From assembly GCA_002633025.1 (NCBI GenBank), contig NMRB01000475.1, forward strand, positions 136,420 through 200,419: a stretch of DNA of 64,000 nucleotides, given 5' to 3'. A model generated the notes under the pieces. It did no database searches and had not been told where the DNA came from. It saw only the letters and a list, made by a program, of their open reading frames with translations. The number at the start of each line of letters is the position of its first letter. Position 1 is the first letter of the stretch. The translations under genes were made by a program, and so were the position numbers. The stretch is from Notospermus geniculatus (lineage: Eukaryota > Nemertea > Pilidiophora > Heteronemertea > Lineidae). Shown here in pieces: positions 36,101-46,949 of this stretch.

Positions 36101-39100
36101 TCATATACAAAAAAATCAATTTGATTGGACCAAGAAATGCTCCTCAAATCGTAGGCCTACAGTGTGGCACCGGTAGTGGCATAGTGGGTAGGCATTTGTC
36201 CGTCCATGCGACCTGGGTCCATATTCAGAAACGCCGTGACTATTTGCACAGCAAGTTGCTGTGAAAATAGTAGTTCTCGCACTGCTTGTACAGCAGATTC
36301 TAACCAATGAAAACGCGAGGTTCATAATGAGGATGCATTACGATAATTTATGCACGGGGCGTATTAAACAACGAAGTGATTATTCACACGCCTAATCTTC
36401 AGTCAGCTGACTGGCGCAGTGGAAAGATGGAGTGGACTGTAAACCAAAGGTCGCGGGTTCGAATCCCGGTAGTCCTTTTTAGTTTTTTTCTTTTTTCTTA
36501 CTTTCTTTTTGTTTTCTCTTTTCTTTTCACTGTTGTGACTCTTTGAAATTTCTACATGGAATAGTTGGTTAATTAATCCTTTCTTAGTGGTGACACTGAC
36601 AAACACGGCTACAACTTGGGAAGATCACACCCTGGTATTCGGACTCATCCCCTACTCTGACTCACAACCTCAGAGGAATTAGCTATCCTACTGATGCTAA
36701 CCGACAGAATGCGTAACATATACATGTAGGTCTGGTGTCTAAGATCATATTTTGCTAATTTTCGGTCAAAATGTGCATGAAAAGCACGTTTTTCCGGACC
36801 CCCTGGGGGGGGGGCACTTGGCCCCTGCCCCCTCCAGCAACATCTCTGGTTGTGATGACAAATGTTTGCCAAGAGCTCCCTGGGCTGAGTCCACGTAGGG
36901 GACGTAACCTCACCATGCACTTGCACAGAATCAAACGTTATACTGTGATCGAAATAGGCCGAAGTAGCATTCGTTCCAAGCTGGTACCCTGCAAGTGGCC
37001 AATGTATGGCTCATTTTGCCGAATTCTAGAATTTCGCTGTGAAAATATCATCTTTTCCTAATTTACACAGCAAAATGTGGGCGGGGATGCTTATGAATAT
37101 CGAATACGTACTTGCTGTGTAAATAAGAATTCACTCCTTAGTTACACAGCATGCTGGGCAAATAGCACCGGCCATTCAGAAAACTACTCTACATGTAAGT
37201 GGACACTTATCTATTGTTCAACAAAAAAGTGGCACACTCATCTGAGTAGTACATGTTCAGGCCTATGAATACATGTTCAGGCCTATGAATAGGGACCCTG
37301 AAAGAAATCGAGGAATTTGCACTCCAGTGCCACCCCAACTTCCTGGCAGTTTGTAGGCCTAGATCTAAATGCTTTGTTTGGGCAGTTTGGCAGGGTTCTC
37401 ATTTGAAAAAATTGCCTTAGCACACAAAAAATGCTACTCAGTCATTGAACTTGGCATATTTTCTGAGCTGACTCTCTCAATACTAGCAGCACAAAGAATG
37501 TGCTTTGCGCTCTTGAACTTGGCACACAAAGGTGCGGATTTCACATTAGGCAAAAGGCTCGCGGGGTTTGTTTTGATTTTTGATGGGCCCTCCCATAGAG
37601 AGTGAGTCTCGCCTCCAGGCAAGCGGGTTTTTGGACGGAAGCGATGGAATTGTGGACGGAAGCGATCGAGAACACTCACATCCGTCCAAAAGTCCTAATC
37701 CGTGATTGGTCGATTTTATGTGGATATTAAATCGCGATTTAATGGGGACATAAAATACGAATTTATATGGACATTAAATAAGTAGGGCGATTTTATATCC
37801 ACATTAAAAACCCAGCTGCGATTGGTTGATTAAGTGTGGACATAAATTCTTCATTTAATGTGGATATAAAATCGGAATTAATGTGGACATTAAATATGAA
37901 TTGTGCCCACTGTCCACTCCAGCCTGCGATAAACGTACACCTAATGGCGAGGTTCAATTAAAAATTTGCTAAAATGGGTTAATGACATTTTCAAATTCAG
38001 TCGGTCAAAATGCACATTTTGTGCAATTCACATTGATTCTGAAGCGGCAGATTTTGCAGAATACGACTCCGAAGTTGGCTGTCTAATGCATTTACCTTTA
38101 AAATAAAATCCGTCTTTCGCCTTTTTAACAAAATGGTGCTTGATATTGAGGACCAACTGTCATGGCGCCCCAACTGATTCAAAACAAACACCGCGAGCCA
38201 TTTCCTTTAACTGAAGGCGGAGCTCCACGTGACAGTTTTCTGTCACAAATTTGCTGTCAACTGTACAAAAACTATCCGTGGAAGTTGTTCAGCCAGTGAC
38301 TGTATGACAGCAATTATTGCTGTCTGACAACAATAATTGACTATCTGACAGCAAACTTTCGATAGAAAACTGTCACGTGGAGCAGCACCTTTAGGCATAT
38401 TTTTCGCTTCCTTAAATGTACGTGCTCCCAAGGAGACTGAGAACTTTGTGGGACTGTGACCTGATAATGAGATCGAAGGGACCCAATTCAGTGGTCTCAT
38501 TCGTGCTAAAAATAGCAAGGCCTATAGGCATCGGGTCGTATTCATAAAGCGGTTCTATCGTTAGAACCGTCTTAGGCCGGTTCCAAGTGCACTGGTGAAG
38601 TACACTTGGAACAACCAGCCTAAGACGGTTCTAATGATAGAACCGCTTTATGAATATACGCCCACATTTTCAAAGCTGTTTTAACGTTAAAATGCATTTT
38701 AAAAAGATAAAACAATGTTTTTGGGAAAAATCATATTTTAGAACTTGTTTCAGTTTTAAAACGCTACGACGAAAACACATTTTTACTTGTCATATTTTTC
38801 AGAGGGTTTTAACGCTAAAACATATTTTAAATCTCCCTTAAAAAGTGTTTTAGCTAGAGCAAGGTAGGGGCATGTCTAACTTCCTGTTGGCTTGTCTTGT
38901 CACAGCGATAGACTTCGGTGTTATGTCTGCCAGTGCTTCTGAGGGTCAGTGTGACCCCCTGTTGTTTGGGAAGCGCTGGCAGACAGAACGGCATGTTTCT
39001 CTGTCTGTCCCTTATTGTCAGGTCAGGAATGGAACACTCACAGATGGGGAACAATCACAGATGTTACACCGGGCCCATATTTTCAAACCGTTTTAACTCT

Positions 39101-40865
39101 AAAATGCATTTTATTCTAGCACTTGCAGGCCTATGGCGACTGCCGCAAGAACCATTTTAACATTTAAAACGCTGCTGAAACAATGTTTCAGTAAGAACAA
39201 CCCTTTATCTTAAAGCACTTGTTGAAATATGAATTTAAAATGCTTCTTATGTTAGAACAGATTTTTGTTAAACAGGTTTCGGATAAAACAGCTTTGAAAA
39301 TTTGGGCCATGGAGTCTACGCTAAGTACATGTAGGCCTAGTCTGAAAATCAGGCCTTGAAGTTTGAGGCGAGCTGTAAGGTTGAACCGTTTTATTTATGA
39401 ATAACCATGTATTGTTAATAAAGTTAGGCGCCAAGGACAAGCTGATCATGGTTCGTCCAGAATGCGCCCAGCGGTCCCTTCATTTTAATGACAATAAGGA
39501 GGTTACTTTAATAGCCCGCGTATTTCGAAAAGCATAGGCGTGTTTAGGCCAAAATATGACAATTTTGGGAAGACTTTTCTCGTCCATCAGACATCGCACT
39601 TCAGTGGTTTCTTTTCATTTGGCAGCAGTATATTTGTGGGCAGGGCGCAACGTTGAGAATTTTTCACTGTTCAAGAGGATTCGGGAGATATTGAAAAAAA
39701 TTCATTATGAGCAATTTTTGGCGCAAATGACATTATTATCATTACTAAGAATTGGAATTTGCAACTCAACGTCGTGCCCTGCACATATATTCCCCAACAT
39801 TTGGTGATAAAACGCCAGGTCCCAGTCGCCAAGTTGCCGAGAAATCTATGACGAAAAAGTCAAGTGTGGGGGGGGGGGTCTCATTGTTTGCTTAATTCAG
39901 ATGTGTAGAACAAGAGTAGCAATTTCATAGAAATACATGAAATCTATGCCACCTTTTTGCTTGAAGAAAATGTTTTCAGTCGCCAATTGCAGTGCGCTTC
40001 TTATGGCTACCGCCCCCTTGAACTTCAAGGCCTGGAAAATAGGCCTCCCAGCATGCTAAGATTTTGTGCTCATTATTTTCCTGTACATGTATTTTTTAAA
40101 TGCCAATATTCATAGCCATGACAGCAGAAGCACATTAAAGATAATATATCCCGGATATTTTCGCGGGCCATGAAATTCATTGTTTATTTACATTTTGTTT
40201 GTTTATGTCAAGACTTTCTTTGTCTTATGAGTGATTTGTTGGTGGCATGCCCCTCTAGAAATTCTGTTGATTCCAAAAGTATTCATTTTGGTGGGTTGGC
40301 ATGTCCCAAAAGTCCAAAATAACATAATGTAAACATCCATGTTTACAAAGTCGTGATACATTATCTTTAATGTGTCATAGGCAAATCTCCAGCAATGCAC
40401 ATTTGCAAAATGACACTGGGCAGCTGTGATTCAGGGAGGAGGGTGCACCGTCAAAGGTGTGCACCCAGCAAGCGTGGTTGGGTCATGTGACATGACCCAC
40501 CCAAAACTAGGCCAGCAGCATGGTGTGCAACAGCCATGAATACGGCGATGCCTTGTCCTAGAATCATGTTGACGATGCAATAGGCCTACCGTGCTGTGTC
40601 AGGCGTGGCCTACATAGCTACATTGCCTAACAATAGTGAATAGGCCATGACTGCAAGGCTAATGGATAGGCCTAGCCTACATATACCTACTTGGTTCTGT
40701 TGTCCGGGCTTCGGCAGCATGAGTTGCGGGCCTAACGGTGTTTATAGGGGCAGAAGCACCGGCAGAAGCATTTGTCAGCGACTGCGCCCTTAATATAGAG
40801 CTGGCAGAATCTAAAAGATCGGCTAATCGCCAGAGTTGATCTGGTGGTAGAGCACGGTCTGCCAT
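27122..40865 (-). CDS. G2E3-like HECT-type E3 ubiquitin ligase
   Basis: Exons on the minus strand: 40688-40865 (MADRALPPDQLWRLADLLDS), 35656-35738, 33051-33327 (LREGSRKVLQV, LYLRPIQAG, zinc-finger-like CKTCGEEVAAGGLRDHVEKC), 31955-32342 (SLLPDELPDL, then three Ser-rich repeats), 31277-31644 (NDIYVSKYDIL; PLKIHYIGEDADDQGGVRRD, start of HECT), 29921-30051 (CILQGGPRPAILKD), 28765-28945 (IFTTHYSRDGSNARQQEV), 27122-27450 (ILRFITGSETEP, catalytic Cys in SSTCTNALILP). The last five HECT junctions agree in phase except 31955/31644, which differ by one base. Links among the first three exons are also uncertain (alternative donors or acceptors). HECT ligases form a thioester with ubiquitin on that Cys. 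MITEs and a palindrome fill the introns. Confidence 0.8.
27990..28368. repeat. Near-perfect 186-bp palindrome with hammerhead-like cores
   Basis: Arms 27990-28175 and 28183-28368 are near-identical inverted copies with a spacer of about 7 bases. The right arm on the plus strand carries ACCTGATGAAGACC and GGGGTCGAAAGC. The layout fits two terminal-repeat copies of a Penelope-like element head to head, or a foldback. It lies in the HECT gene intron between 27450 and 28765. Confidence 0.85.
28285..28320 (+). ncRNA. Candidate hammerhead ribozyme core (right arm)
   Basis: CTGATGA (28285-28291), a stem II candidate GACC/GGTC, then GAAA (28308-28311) follow the hammerhead core order. The flanking GC-TA-GTC allows only a tiny stem III, as in Penelope-like elements, and a 3-bp stem I (GAC/GTC). 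The pairing outside stem II is weak, so activity is unproven. The mirror copy on the minus strand is at 28047-28073. Confidence 0.4.
29001..29223. repeat. Exact 113-bp tandem duplication
   Basis: TAGTATCAAG...GACAATTTAA at 29001-29110 recurs at 29114-29223 with no difference that I can see. It lies in an intron of the HECT gene; either a recent event or an assembly duplication. Confidence 0.9.
30900..31257. repeat. MITE with 6-bp target duplication TCTTTA
   Basis: Inverted ends AGTATATAGGCTCTGAAGGG (left) and complement (right), about 65 bp each. TCTTTA stands outside both ends (30894-30899, 31258-31263). An extra copy of the end (CCCCCTTCAGAGCCTATATA, 31090-31111) lies inside. It sits close to the donor of HECT exon 31277-31644. 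One N at 31192. Confidence 0.85.
31705..31908. repeat. Family B MITE, copy 2 (TTAA target)
   Basis: Ends AGGAGCACGGTATTG and CAATACCGTGCTCCT with TTAA on both sides (31701-31704, 31909-31912). It lies in the short HECT intron whose flanking exons disagree in phase by one base. Confidence 0.9.
32045..32290 (-). repeat. Three in-frame 26-27 residue repeats in HECT exon
   Basis: Units of about 80 bp encode PNDxQP...SSAAESSEPSSGSTN three times. The third unit lost one codon. They form a Ser/Pro-rich linker between the zinc-finger-like region and the HECT domain. Confidence 0.85.
33374..34806. repeat. Nested MITE cluster built from ATCGTGG-rich units
   Basis: Outer inverted ends ATGCTATGTTC(A/C)CACTAGAGCG lie at 33374-33400 and 34690-34712. 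Inside, and to 34806, are more copies of TGTTCACACTGTCACGATT and CACGATTGAAATCGTGG in both orientations. Several related elements seem to have inserted into each other in the HECT intron 33327-35656. Confidence 0.8.
35335..35487 (+). other. Short possible exon of unknown gene
   Basis: After an acceptor-like TTGTAG the plus strand reads TKVDVRLDKHTKDLIVTPLR and on to TAG without a break. Codon use looks protein-like, but there is no family match and it lies inside an intron of the HECT gene on the other strand. Confidence 0.25.
36405..36476 (+). repeat. tRNA-like unit 3 (pseudo-tRNA/SINE head)
   Basis: A box TGGCGCAGTGG (36412-36422) and B box GGTTCGAATCC (36456-36466) are well formed, and a GTA triplet sits where a Tyr anticodon would be, but the acceptor stem does not close. 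It is followed by long T-runs with CTTTC. Confidence 0.6.
37690..37905. repeat. Array of short inverted motifs around GTGGACATTAAAT
   Basis: About ten copies of the motif (T/A)GTGGA(C/T)AT(T/A)AAAT or its complement occur in both orientations within about 200 bp, with CGATTTTAT variants between. Confidence 0.7.
38218..38386. repeat. MITE with GCTCCACGTGACAG ends
   Basis: Inverted ends GCTCCACGTGACAGTTTTCT and complement; internal CTGTCTGACA and ACAATAATTG motifs are also inverted. Confidence 0.75.
38530..38666. repeat. Palindromic MITE, TATTCATAAAGCGGTTCTA ends
   Basis: Almost the whole 135 bp folds back: CGTATTCATAAAGCGGTTCT on the left and its complement on the right, with TCCAAGTG repeated at the centre. 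Confidence 0.8.
38667..39312. repeat. AT-rich inverted-repeat element
   Basis: Degenerate inverted arms contain CAAAGCTGTTTTAACG and AAAACAGCTTTGAAAAT. The arms repeat TTTTAACGTTAAAATGC-like words and enclose an unrelated GC-richer centre (38870-39070). Confidence 0.6.
40139..40366. repeat. Family A MITE, copy 2 (TTAA target)
   Basis: Same element as at 5358 and 56898; TTAA at 40135-40138 and 40367-40370. Slightly shorter because part of the 3' GTTTACAAACATTG region is lost. Confidence 0.9.
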
Positions 40866-40867
40866 TT

Positions 40868-41230
40868 TAGATCAGCGATTACATTCCCGCCCGATTAGAT
40901 CCCTGATTAGATCCCCGATTGGATCCGCGATTAGATCAGCGATTACATCCCCGATTGGATCCGCGATTAGATCCCCGATTGGATCCGCGATTACATCCCC
41001 GATTAGATCCCCGATTGGATCCGCGATTAGATCAGCGATTACATCCCCGATTAGATCCGCGATTAGATCCCCGATTGGATCCGCGATTGCATCCCCGATT
41101 AGATCCCCGATTGGATCCGCGATTACATCCCCGATTGGATCCGCGATTACATCCGCGATTAGATCCCTGATTGGATCCGCGATTAGATCAGCGATTAGAT
41201 CCGCGATTAGATCTCTGATTAAGTCCCCAG
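40868..41230. repeat. 12-bp minisatellite, about 30 units
   Basis: Units GATTAGATCCCC, GATTGGATCCGC, GATTACATCCCC and variants follow each other without a break. Because 12 is a multiple of 3, one frame stays open and reads DPRL/HPRL/DQRL repeats; this is most likely not a protein. It ends only a few bases upstream of the HECT gene's candidate ATG (40865, minus strand), so it may lie in its promoter or 5' UTR. Confidence 0.95.
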
Positions 41231-43722
41231 TCAGATTCGCAATTTGTTAGTGATCCGCGGTTAAAGGTTCGCAATTAAAGAGTAAACATGCATGAATCAA
41301 GTGGAAACGCGCATTCTCAACATGTGTACACCACTAAGTATATGTAAAAACGCACGATTAGGTTTTTGCGGAAAATACGCGCCATAGGGGCGGCCATATA
41401 GATTTTAAGGAATCTGGAAAACAAGAATCCACAAGGAACCCTACGGAATTCGGTCTGCAGTTCATGCCTCTTCTCATATTTACGTGTAAACTTGAATGCA
41501 CGTGATAGCCTACTGGTAGGCCTATCAATGTGACATCTCTCCTGCTGGTGAAAAATCAAAAGTGCTCCTGCAGACTGAAATCTTATCCCCACGACTGCAT
41601 ATTTTGAACGTGTATCGCAAACAGACATTTATAGACGTTTTCCTGGCGGATTCTTTGTACAGTGAATATACAATCATAATAATGTCGTTTTCTCATATCA
41701 TTTGCGTTATTTGGAGTTAATTCCGTAGGGATCCTTGGGGATCCTTGTTTTCCAGATTCCTAAAAATCTATGTGCCCCACTACTTGATGCCTTGAATTCC
41801 ATTTCTGAGGATAACAGAGCAATTTTCAGCACAATTAGTGTTCCATGTGCAAATGTACGTTCTAATGTACACAGATGACCCTGCGATCTCATCGTTCGTG
41901 GGGTTCTCATTAATTCAGTCCTTTTGTATGATAAAATACAAATTACATGTAGTTTGAATTCAACAAAATTTGCATATGGAGGAGTGAGAATGCAAATCTG
42001 TTGAGGCTTAAAGGGATACTGTCCACATTTATAAAATTCTATATTTGTAAGTTGTACCTTTATGTTTGATTCCTTTATGGTATTACGAATACCGAAACTC
42101 ATAAGGTAAGATGTAGCAACCATCCCCACGGACTGATACACAAATGGCGATGCTTTCCAACCAAATGGTCTGTGGGAATCATAGATGAAGTAGCCCGAGC
42201 TGAGCCCTCAGTTCTACCTCCTGCATTGCTTGGCCCTCTGGAGTTCGCTCCACCTGCAACAGTACTCACTAGTGTAGAACATCAAAACCGGGGTAACTTC
42301 TGAGAGAAATCAACCGGAGAAATCAATAAGCCACGTTTTGGAATAAATTTCATAATCTACATGATTTATCTATGGCCCGCATCACCCACGCACGCTCACC
42401 TCCGGTCAAACCTTCGTAGCCACCGAGAAGCTATCGCCTATAAAGGCTCACTTAGTGTAAAATTTCAAGTCAAGTAAGTTAACAGAATACGAGCTGAAAT
42501 GATATAAATTCGACTCACCAATTCACGACCTTTCGGCTGACCAATCTCGTTAGCCACCAACACCTTTGCGTGGACCAGTAGTCTCATGTTGTGGTATATT
42601 CTCTTCTCGGGAGGGCAGCTCAAGCTTTTTTATCTTTTAAACATATTCTTCTAAAAAAATTGGAAAAAAGGTAACTTACACGACTTTGCCTTAAACTCCA
42701 ATCACACATAATTCTCAAGTATTAATTATTGACTATGGCGGTATATTTTGCGTGGTCAGGTCGACTCAGCCTGGATTTGATCGTGTTCTTCTTGGTCTAG
42801 ACGAAGGGCCACCTATTAATTTTAGCTTCCACTAACAAGGCCGAAGGTCGGACTACCACGGATTTAGGCGAAGAAACGGCGTCATGACGTGACGTCACGA
42901 ACGTTCTGAAATAGTTTCGCGATTTGTTATTCGTAACGATGCGGAACCTCCCTATTGTCATTCCGGCTAACCATCGGCGCCGTCTAAACTAGGCGCCGAC
43001 CGCAAACACAGTTGGAAGCCTTGCCCTCTGACGCGCTCCCAATTTCAATTTCAATTCAATTTCAATTTCCCACAGAAGTTTTTGGATGCAAAAAATGCAG
43101 TACCGGTACGTATCAGCCATTTCTGTTAATCTTTTACCATTTTTCGCCTGTACACTTCAAACTGCCTGGTGATGTGACGCCACTAAAGGAAACGTAAATT
43201 GGCAACATTGTCTCCAGGTGTTCGGTGGTTTAACCTCGGCTACAAGAACGACCGGAACTCCTGGGGACGATGTAGGCTGTGTAGATAACTCGTGTTCTAC
43301 ACCTAAGAGTTGGCTGAAAAAATGGCCCACGATTGGTGAGACATGTGAGGTATAGGTATATGTAGATCTACGTGAATCCAGGTAAAAAAGGCACTGGTAA
43401 AATGGCACCGATAAAAAAGGTGCATAATATTCACGCGGTGGGCAAAAAAGGCACAGTTGTCAGAAAACTGCGCAGGGTATTGGAATATGGCGTGTTTCAT
43501 TTATGGCAGATTACTATCCATTTCTCATTGATAATCCCAATTGGTCCGACATTGAAGGGATTTGTAAGGTTGGATTTTTTCCGTTCTTTTGTAGGCCTTT
43601 TATTGTAGGCACGTTTATTCTGTGTGCTTTAATTTTCCACAGCCTTTTCCTTACTGTACATGTACATTTTATACCGGGTGAATGAGAGAAACCCGCATCT
43701 AACAATTAGCGTTGTCAATGTT
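41231..43722. other. Gene-free stretch
   Basis: No exon with motif or splice support was found. It includes a repeated GGGATCCTTG pair near 41730 and a CAATTTCAATTTC run near 43040. Confidence 0.45.
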
Positions 43723-43884
43723 CATTGGACCAGTAGTGACACCTATTAACAGACCAGCTAACGAATTTTGCGTCTTATCACCTTCATGAGCGGCCACATG
43801 TGAAAAAGGTCTCTGGCCGCTCATGAAGGTGATAAGACGCAACATTCGTTAGCTGGTCTGTTAATAGGTGTCACTACTGGTCCA
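43723..43884. repeat. Palindromic MITE with CCAGTAGTGACACCTA ends
   Basis: Nearly perfect fold-back: CCAGTAGTGACACCTATTAA on the left and complement on the right, with ATGAGCGGCCA inverted near the centre. The word TAGTGACACCTA also occurs at about 1579 and 6651. Confidence 0.85.
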
Positions 43885-43949
43885 CGCTTCCCCAGGGTAC
43901 TGAGGGATTCCATGCCTAACGCTTGGTAATGAACCATCTTTTTTTGAAG

Positions 43950-44041
43950 ATGGTGATTTAGCACAGTGGTGTGCACGCTTTCCCTCAGTGCTGGCGGTGT
44001 TGCCTTACGTGGAGACGTGGGTTCGAATCCCGGTACTGTCA
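43950..44041 (+). repeat. tRNA-like unit 4 with long variable region
   Basis: A box-like TTAGCACAGTGG and B box GGTTCGAATCCC are about 60 bases apart. The unit resembles a Ser/Leu-type tRNA or a SINE head; stems were not convincing by eye. Confidence 0.5.
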
Positions 44042-44728
44042 AGTGACCAGCATAGCAAACCTATGATTAATGTTCATTGTTTGGCATAGTTTTTTATCCG
44101 TCCAATGCCCAATACGTGTAAGTATTCATGGTAAGTTTGGTGATGATTGAATCGCCCTATAGGTACTTTATTCAATGAAATGCATGTACAGGGAATATAC
44201 AGACAATACGTTCAGGTCTGGAACAATTTTGATAGAGCATTACAGCAGGTCACCCGTTGTAATGTAGGCCTATTATATTAGCTTTTTCCACCAGAGCCGT
44301 ACACTCCTTGCGCAGTGTCTTCTCACTCATACCTGTCGTTCACAGACACTGCTTACAATAGCCAATTTACCGCCGATTTACCGATAGAGGGCGCTTAGCG
44401 TAACTAACGAAATACATGAAACATTTTCTGATTGGTTCGCTGTCAGCGTCATTGACCACCGCGGCAGACTGGTCACTCGTCCTAAAGTATTTTATATGGG
44501 ACTGTTGCACTATTCTGTTTGTATATTGATTGATCTTGTAAACAGCAGGCCGAAGCACGGAGCATACCGACAGCATTTCATTTGGATGTGCTAAATCTTC
44601 CATAATTGAGTCACCAATTTGTCACATGCGACCAGAAATGATTACCGAAAGTATAGCCTTATAGTCCTTTTATAGGACAAATACGATTTGGTGCAGAATT
44701 CGTTTTCGTCAAGCGAAATATAAAAATA

Positions 44729-45048
44729 ATGGCAAGCATACCCACCATACTTATGTCCGATATACTTTTCATATCAATCTGCCAACTCATCAATAGGCCT
44801 ACCATTTCTGCAACGAGGCACACCTCTTCCTATAAAATTCACCATCAGAATATGACCCTTGTCAAGGCCGACAAGACCATACCGGGAATTACGTCACTTC
44901 TCGAATGTTCTTCGTGTTGTAACACCGATCCACACTGTCAGACGTTTAGTTACCGTCCAAAAAAGAAATCGTGTCTTTTGAGCAAAATAGGAGCACGGAG
45001 TTTGCTTTTGGAGATGGTGCCCGGGGTGAGACGTTTGGACGTAGAGAG
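44729..45048 (+). CDS. PAN/apple-domain secreted protein, first exon
   Basis: ATG at 44729 opens a leader (MASIPTILMSDILFISICQL) that looks like a signal peptide. A PAN-like module follows: LLECSSCCNTDPHCQTFSY then KKSCLLSK, the Cys spacing typical of PAN_1. The exon ends at a donor, GAGAG|gtaagg, in phase 2. PAN domains bind proteins or carbohydrates outside the cell. No following exon in the right phase was recognised in the window, so the gene is incomplete here or the copy is a fragment. Confidence 0.6.
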
Positions 45049-45267
45049 GTAAGGTTGGTGAAACAGTCACACTAGCAAGCGCTACGATGTATACAAATAC
45101 AACAACATTAAGTTGTAGGGGAAGACAGAGCACAGTGGATCAACTCAGGGAATGAATGGTGAATCTGTTACCAGAAGATTTATTCAGGAGAGCCGAGGTT
45201 TTTTAAGTGTGGATTTTCCAAGCACATGAGATGATGACGTCATAAAACGATTTCCAACTTTCAGTTT

Positions 45268-45674
45268 CTAGATAGAGTGGAACCATCCTTAGCAGGCACC
45301 TCTATTAGGAGGACACCTCTCTATTAAGGACACCTCTATTAAGGACACCAAAGTTCAGCCCAAACTGGTCACTTCTGTTCATTTTGACCTCTGCAATCAG
45401 GAGGCCGCTCAATTAAGGACACCATCTGTTAGTCCTGATGGTGTCCTTAATGGATGGGTTGCAGAAATCGAACAAGGTCAAAGTCAAACCAGACGTCATA
45501 ATAGCGTCGCACCTGCGCATCAGCCGTTTTGACCACTGCGTTTTTGCGACCACGTCGTTTGATTCGTTTGACAGCCAAAACGGCTTTATGACGTCTGGTT
45601 TGACTATGGTGACGTTGCTATGATGGTGACCTGATTCGATTTCTGCAAATCATCTATACAGAGGTTCTGCTGTA
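45268..45674. repeat. Tc1/pogo-like MITE with CTCTATTAAGGACAC units
   Basis: The left end TAGAGTGGAACC and right end complement TACAGCAGAACCTCTGTA resemble pogo/Tigger-type termini. Inside, CTCTATTAAGGACACC is repeated three times or more, and a palindromic segment around GACGTCATAATAGCG faces its complement near 45590. Confidence 0.6.
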
Positions 45675-45772
45675 TGGCAAATGATTCACAGTGTCCCTTG
45701 ATCGACTGTCGCCCGTCTTCCCCTATATATATTGCAATTCTGTGTTTCGGACAGTTCATGTCCCCGTTTTAA

Positions 45773-45986
45773 AGTAGCACGGTATGCGATCACTTCCAGG
45801 TATTTTGATTGCCGACGTAGAGGGAGCCACCTAGCGGCAGCAAAACGAACCACAAAAAACATTACAGGCTGTACGTAGTAAACCGGGTCCATTTGCCGAC
45901 AGTCTTGTTAGTCCCTGGGGTTGGAGAGTGGCGCGCACGGCGATGGTCACGCCTGCTGCCGAGAAAAGTGGCAATATCGGACTCCT
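45773..45986. repeat. Family B MITE, copy 3 (inverted)
   Basis: Left end AGTAGCACGGTAT follows TTAA (45769-45772); the right end (GGCAATATCGGACTCCT) has lost its TTAA. Its sequence matches copy 2 in reverse orientation. Confidence 0.8.
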
Positions 45987-46102
45987 TTTCGGAGGTTTTT
46001 TTCAGGAGAATTTTTCAGGAATGTCAGATCCACATATTCTTATTCGCTGAAAACCTACTCGAACAGTAAAAAGTCAATTTCAAAACATCACGTTTCAGGT
46101 CC

Positions 46103-46896
46103 AATATATATATATCACAAGACGCAGGTCTTGTCAGTGATCCCTCCAATAAGATATAACCGTTATTTCGTCTACCATAGAAAAATGGACAAAATGTTCA
46201 TTTTCAATCGTAAAAGTTCATGGAGCAAAACTCGTAAAAAAAGAATTGACAAGTACATGTATCTTATTTCTGTTTACGGCTTTGGAGAGCAACCTAGAGA
46301 CTGTAATTTACAAAAAATCATTTAGGTCTGCTGTGCTTAAACCAGTTGGACAGTAAGAGGATGGGGTAATAATGATGTCAAACCGAAGACTATTTTATTT
46401 ATATTTTGTTCATGGATTCCAAAGGTACGCAAAAATAAAATCCACGTCACGACTAGGCCGACGACAGTCTGCCTTGTCATGTCATGAATCTGTGATTTTC
46501 ACCTACAAATCGCAGATTATTTTTAACTGTCCAGTTTTAAAGGAACATAAAACGAAAATCCTGTTTGGTTGGATCAAAAAGAAGCGCAGGAAGAAGGGAA
46601 ACGTGGTCAACATTAGTTTTCTTTTTACCAGAGTACTTTATCATCAGTTCGGGCTTCCGGAAATGGCAGCGTGTACTCTTAATGGTGATTTCGCGGCCTG
46701 CAGGAGACGTCCCGGCAAGCACGGAAGGGTTGAGTTTCTTCTCTACAATAAAAAAATAAAAATGACCAAGAAAATATATGTGAAGATTCCCAGGTCTCGG
46801 AGTGCTATTAGCGACCTAGCGATCGATGATGTCAATGGTAGAATTATTATTATTCGTGCTGGGTCGGCAATGGTTAAGGGCGAGCCAACGTTTTGA
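46103..46896 (+). other. Possible coding region of unknown protein, two frames
   Basis: After a TTTCAG acceptor, one frame is open to 46325 (ends YGFGEQPRDCNLQKII). A second frame is open from 46372 to 46896 and reads HKTKILFGWIKKKRRKKG and later KIPRSRSAISDLAIDDVNGR. The basic and then orderly hydrophobic pattern looks protein-like, but I do not recognise the family. The two parts lie in different frames, so an intron, a frameshift or chance could explain the pair. Confidence 0.3.
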
Positions 46897-46949
46897 ATCT
46901 TTGAAACGTGGCCAGGCGTTGTAAATAAAAGATGTCAAAATACAATAAA

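Noticed and set aside
36405-36476. Functional tRNA-Tyr
   Set aside because: A and B boxes and a GTA triplet are present, but the acceptor and anticodon stems do not pair, and sister units occur as repeats.
37369-37605. Plus-strand ORF of 78 residues with a CACAAAnnTGC repeat
   Set aside because: No splice support or family motif; codon pattern looks random.
40919-41170. 83-residue DPRL/HPRL-repeat protein
   Set aside because: It is the open frame of a 12-bp minisatellite, which cannot meet stops unless a unit mutates; no start context or conserved sequence around it.
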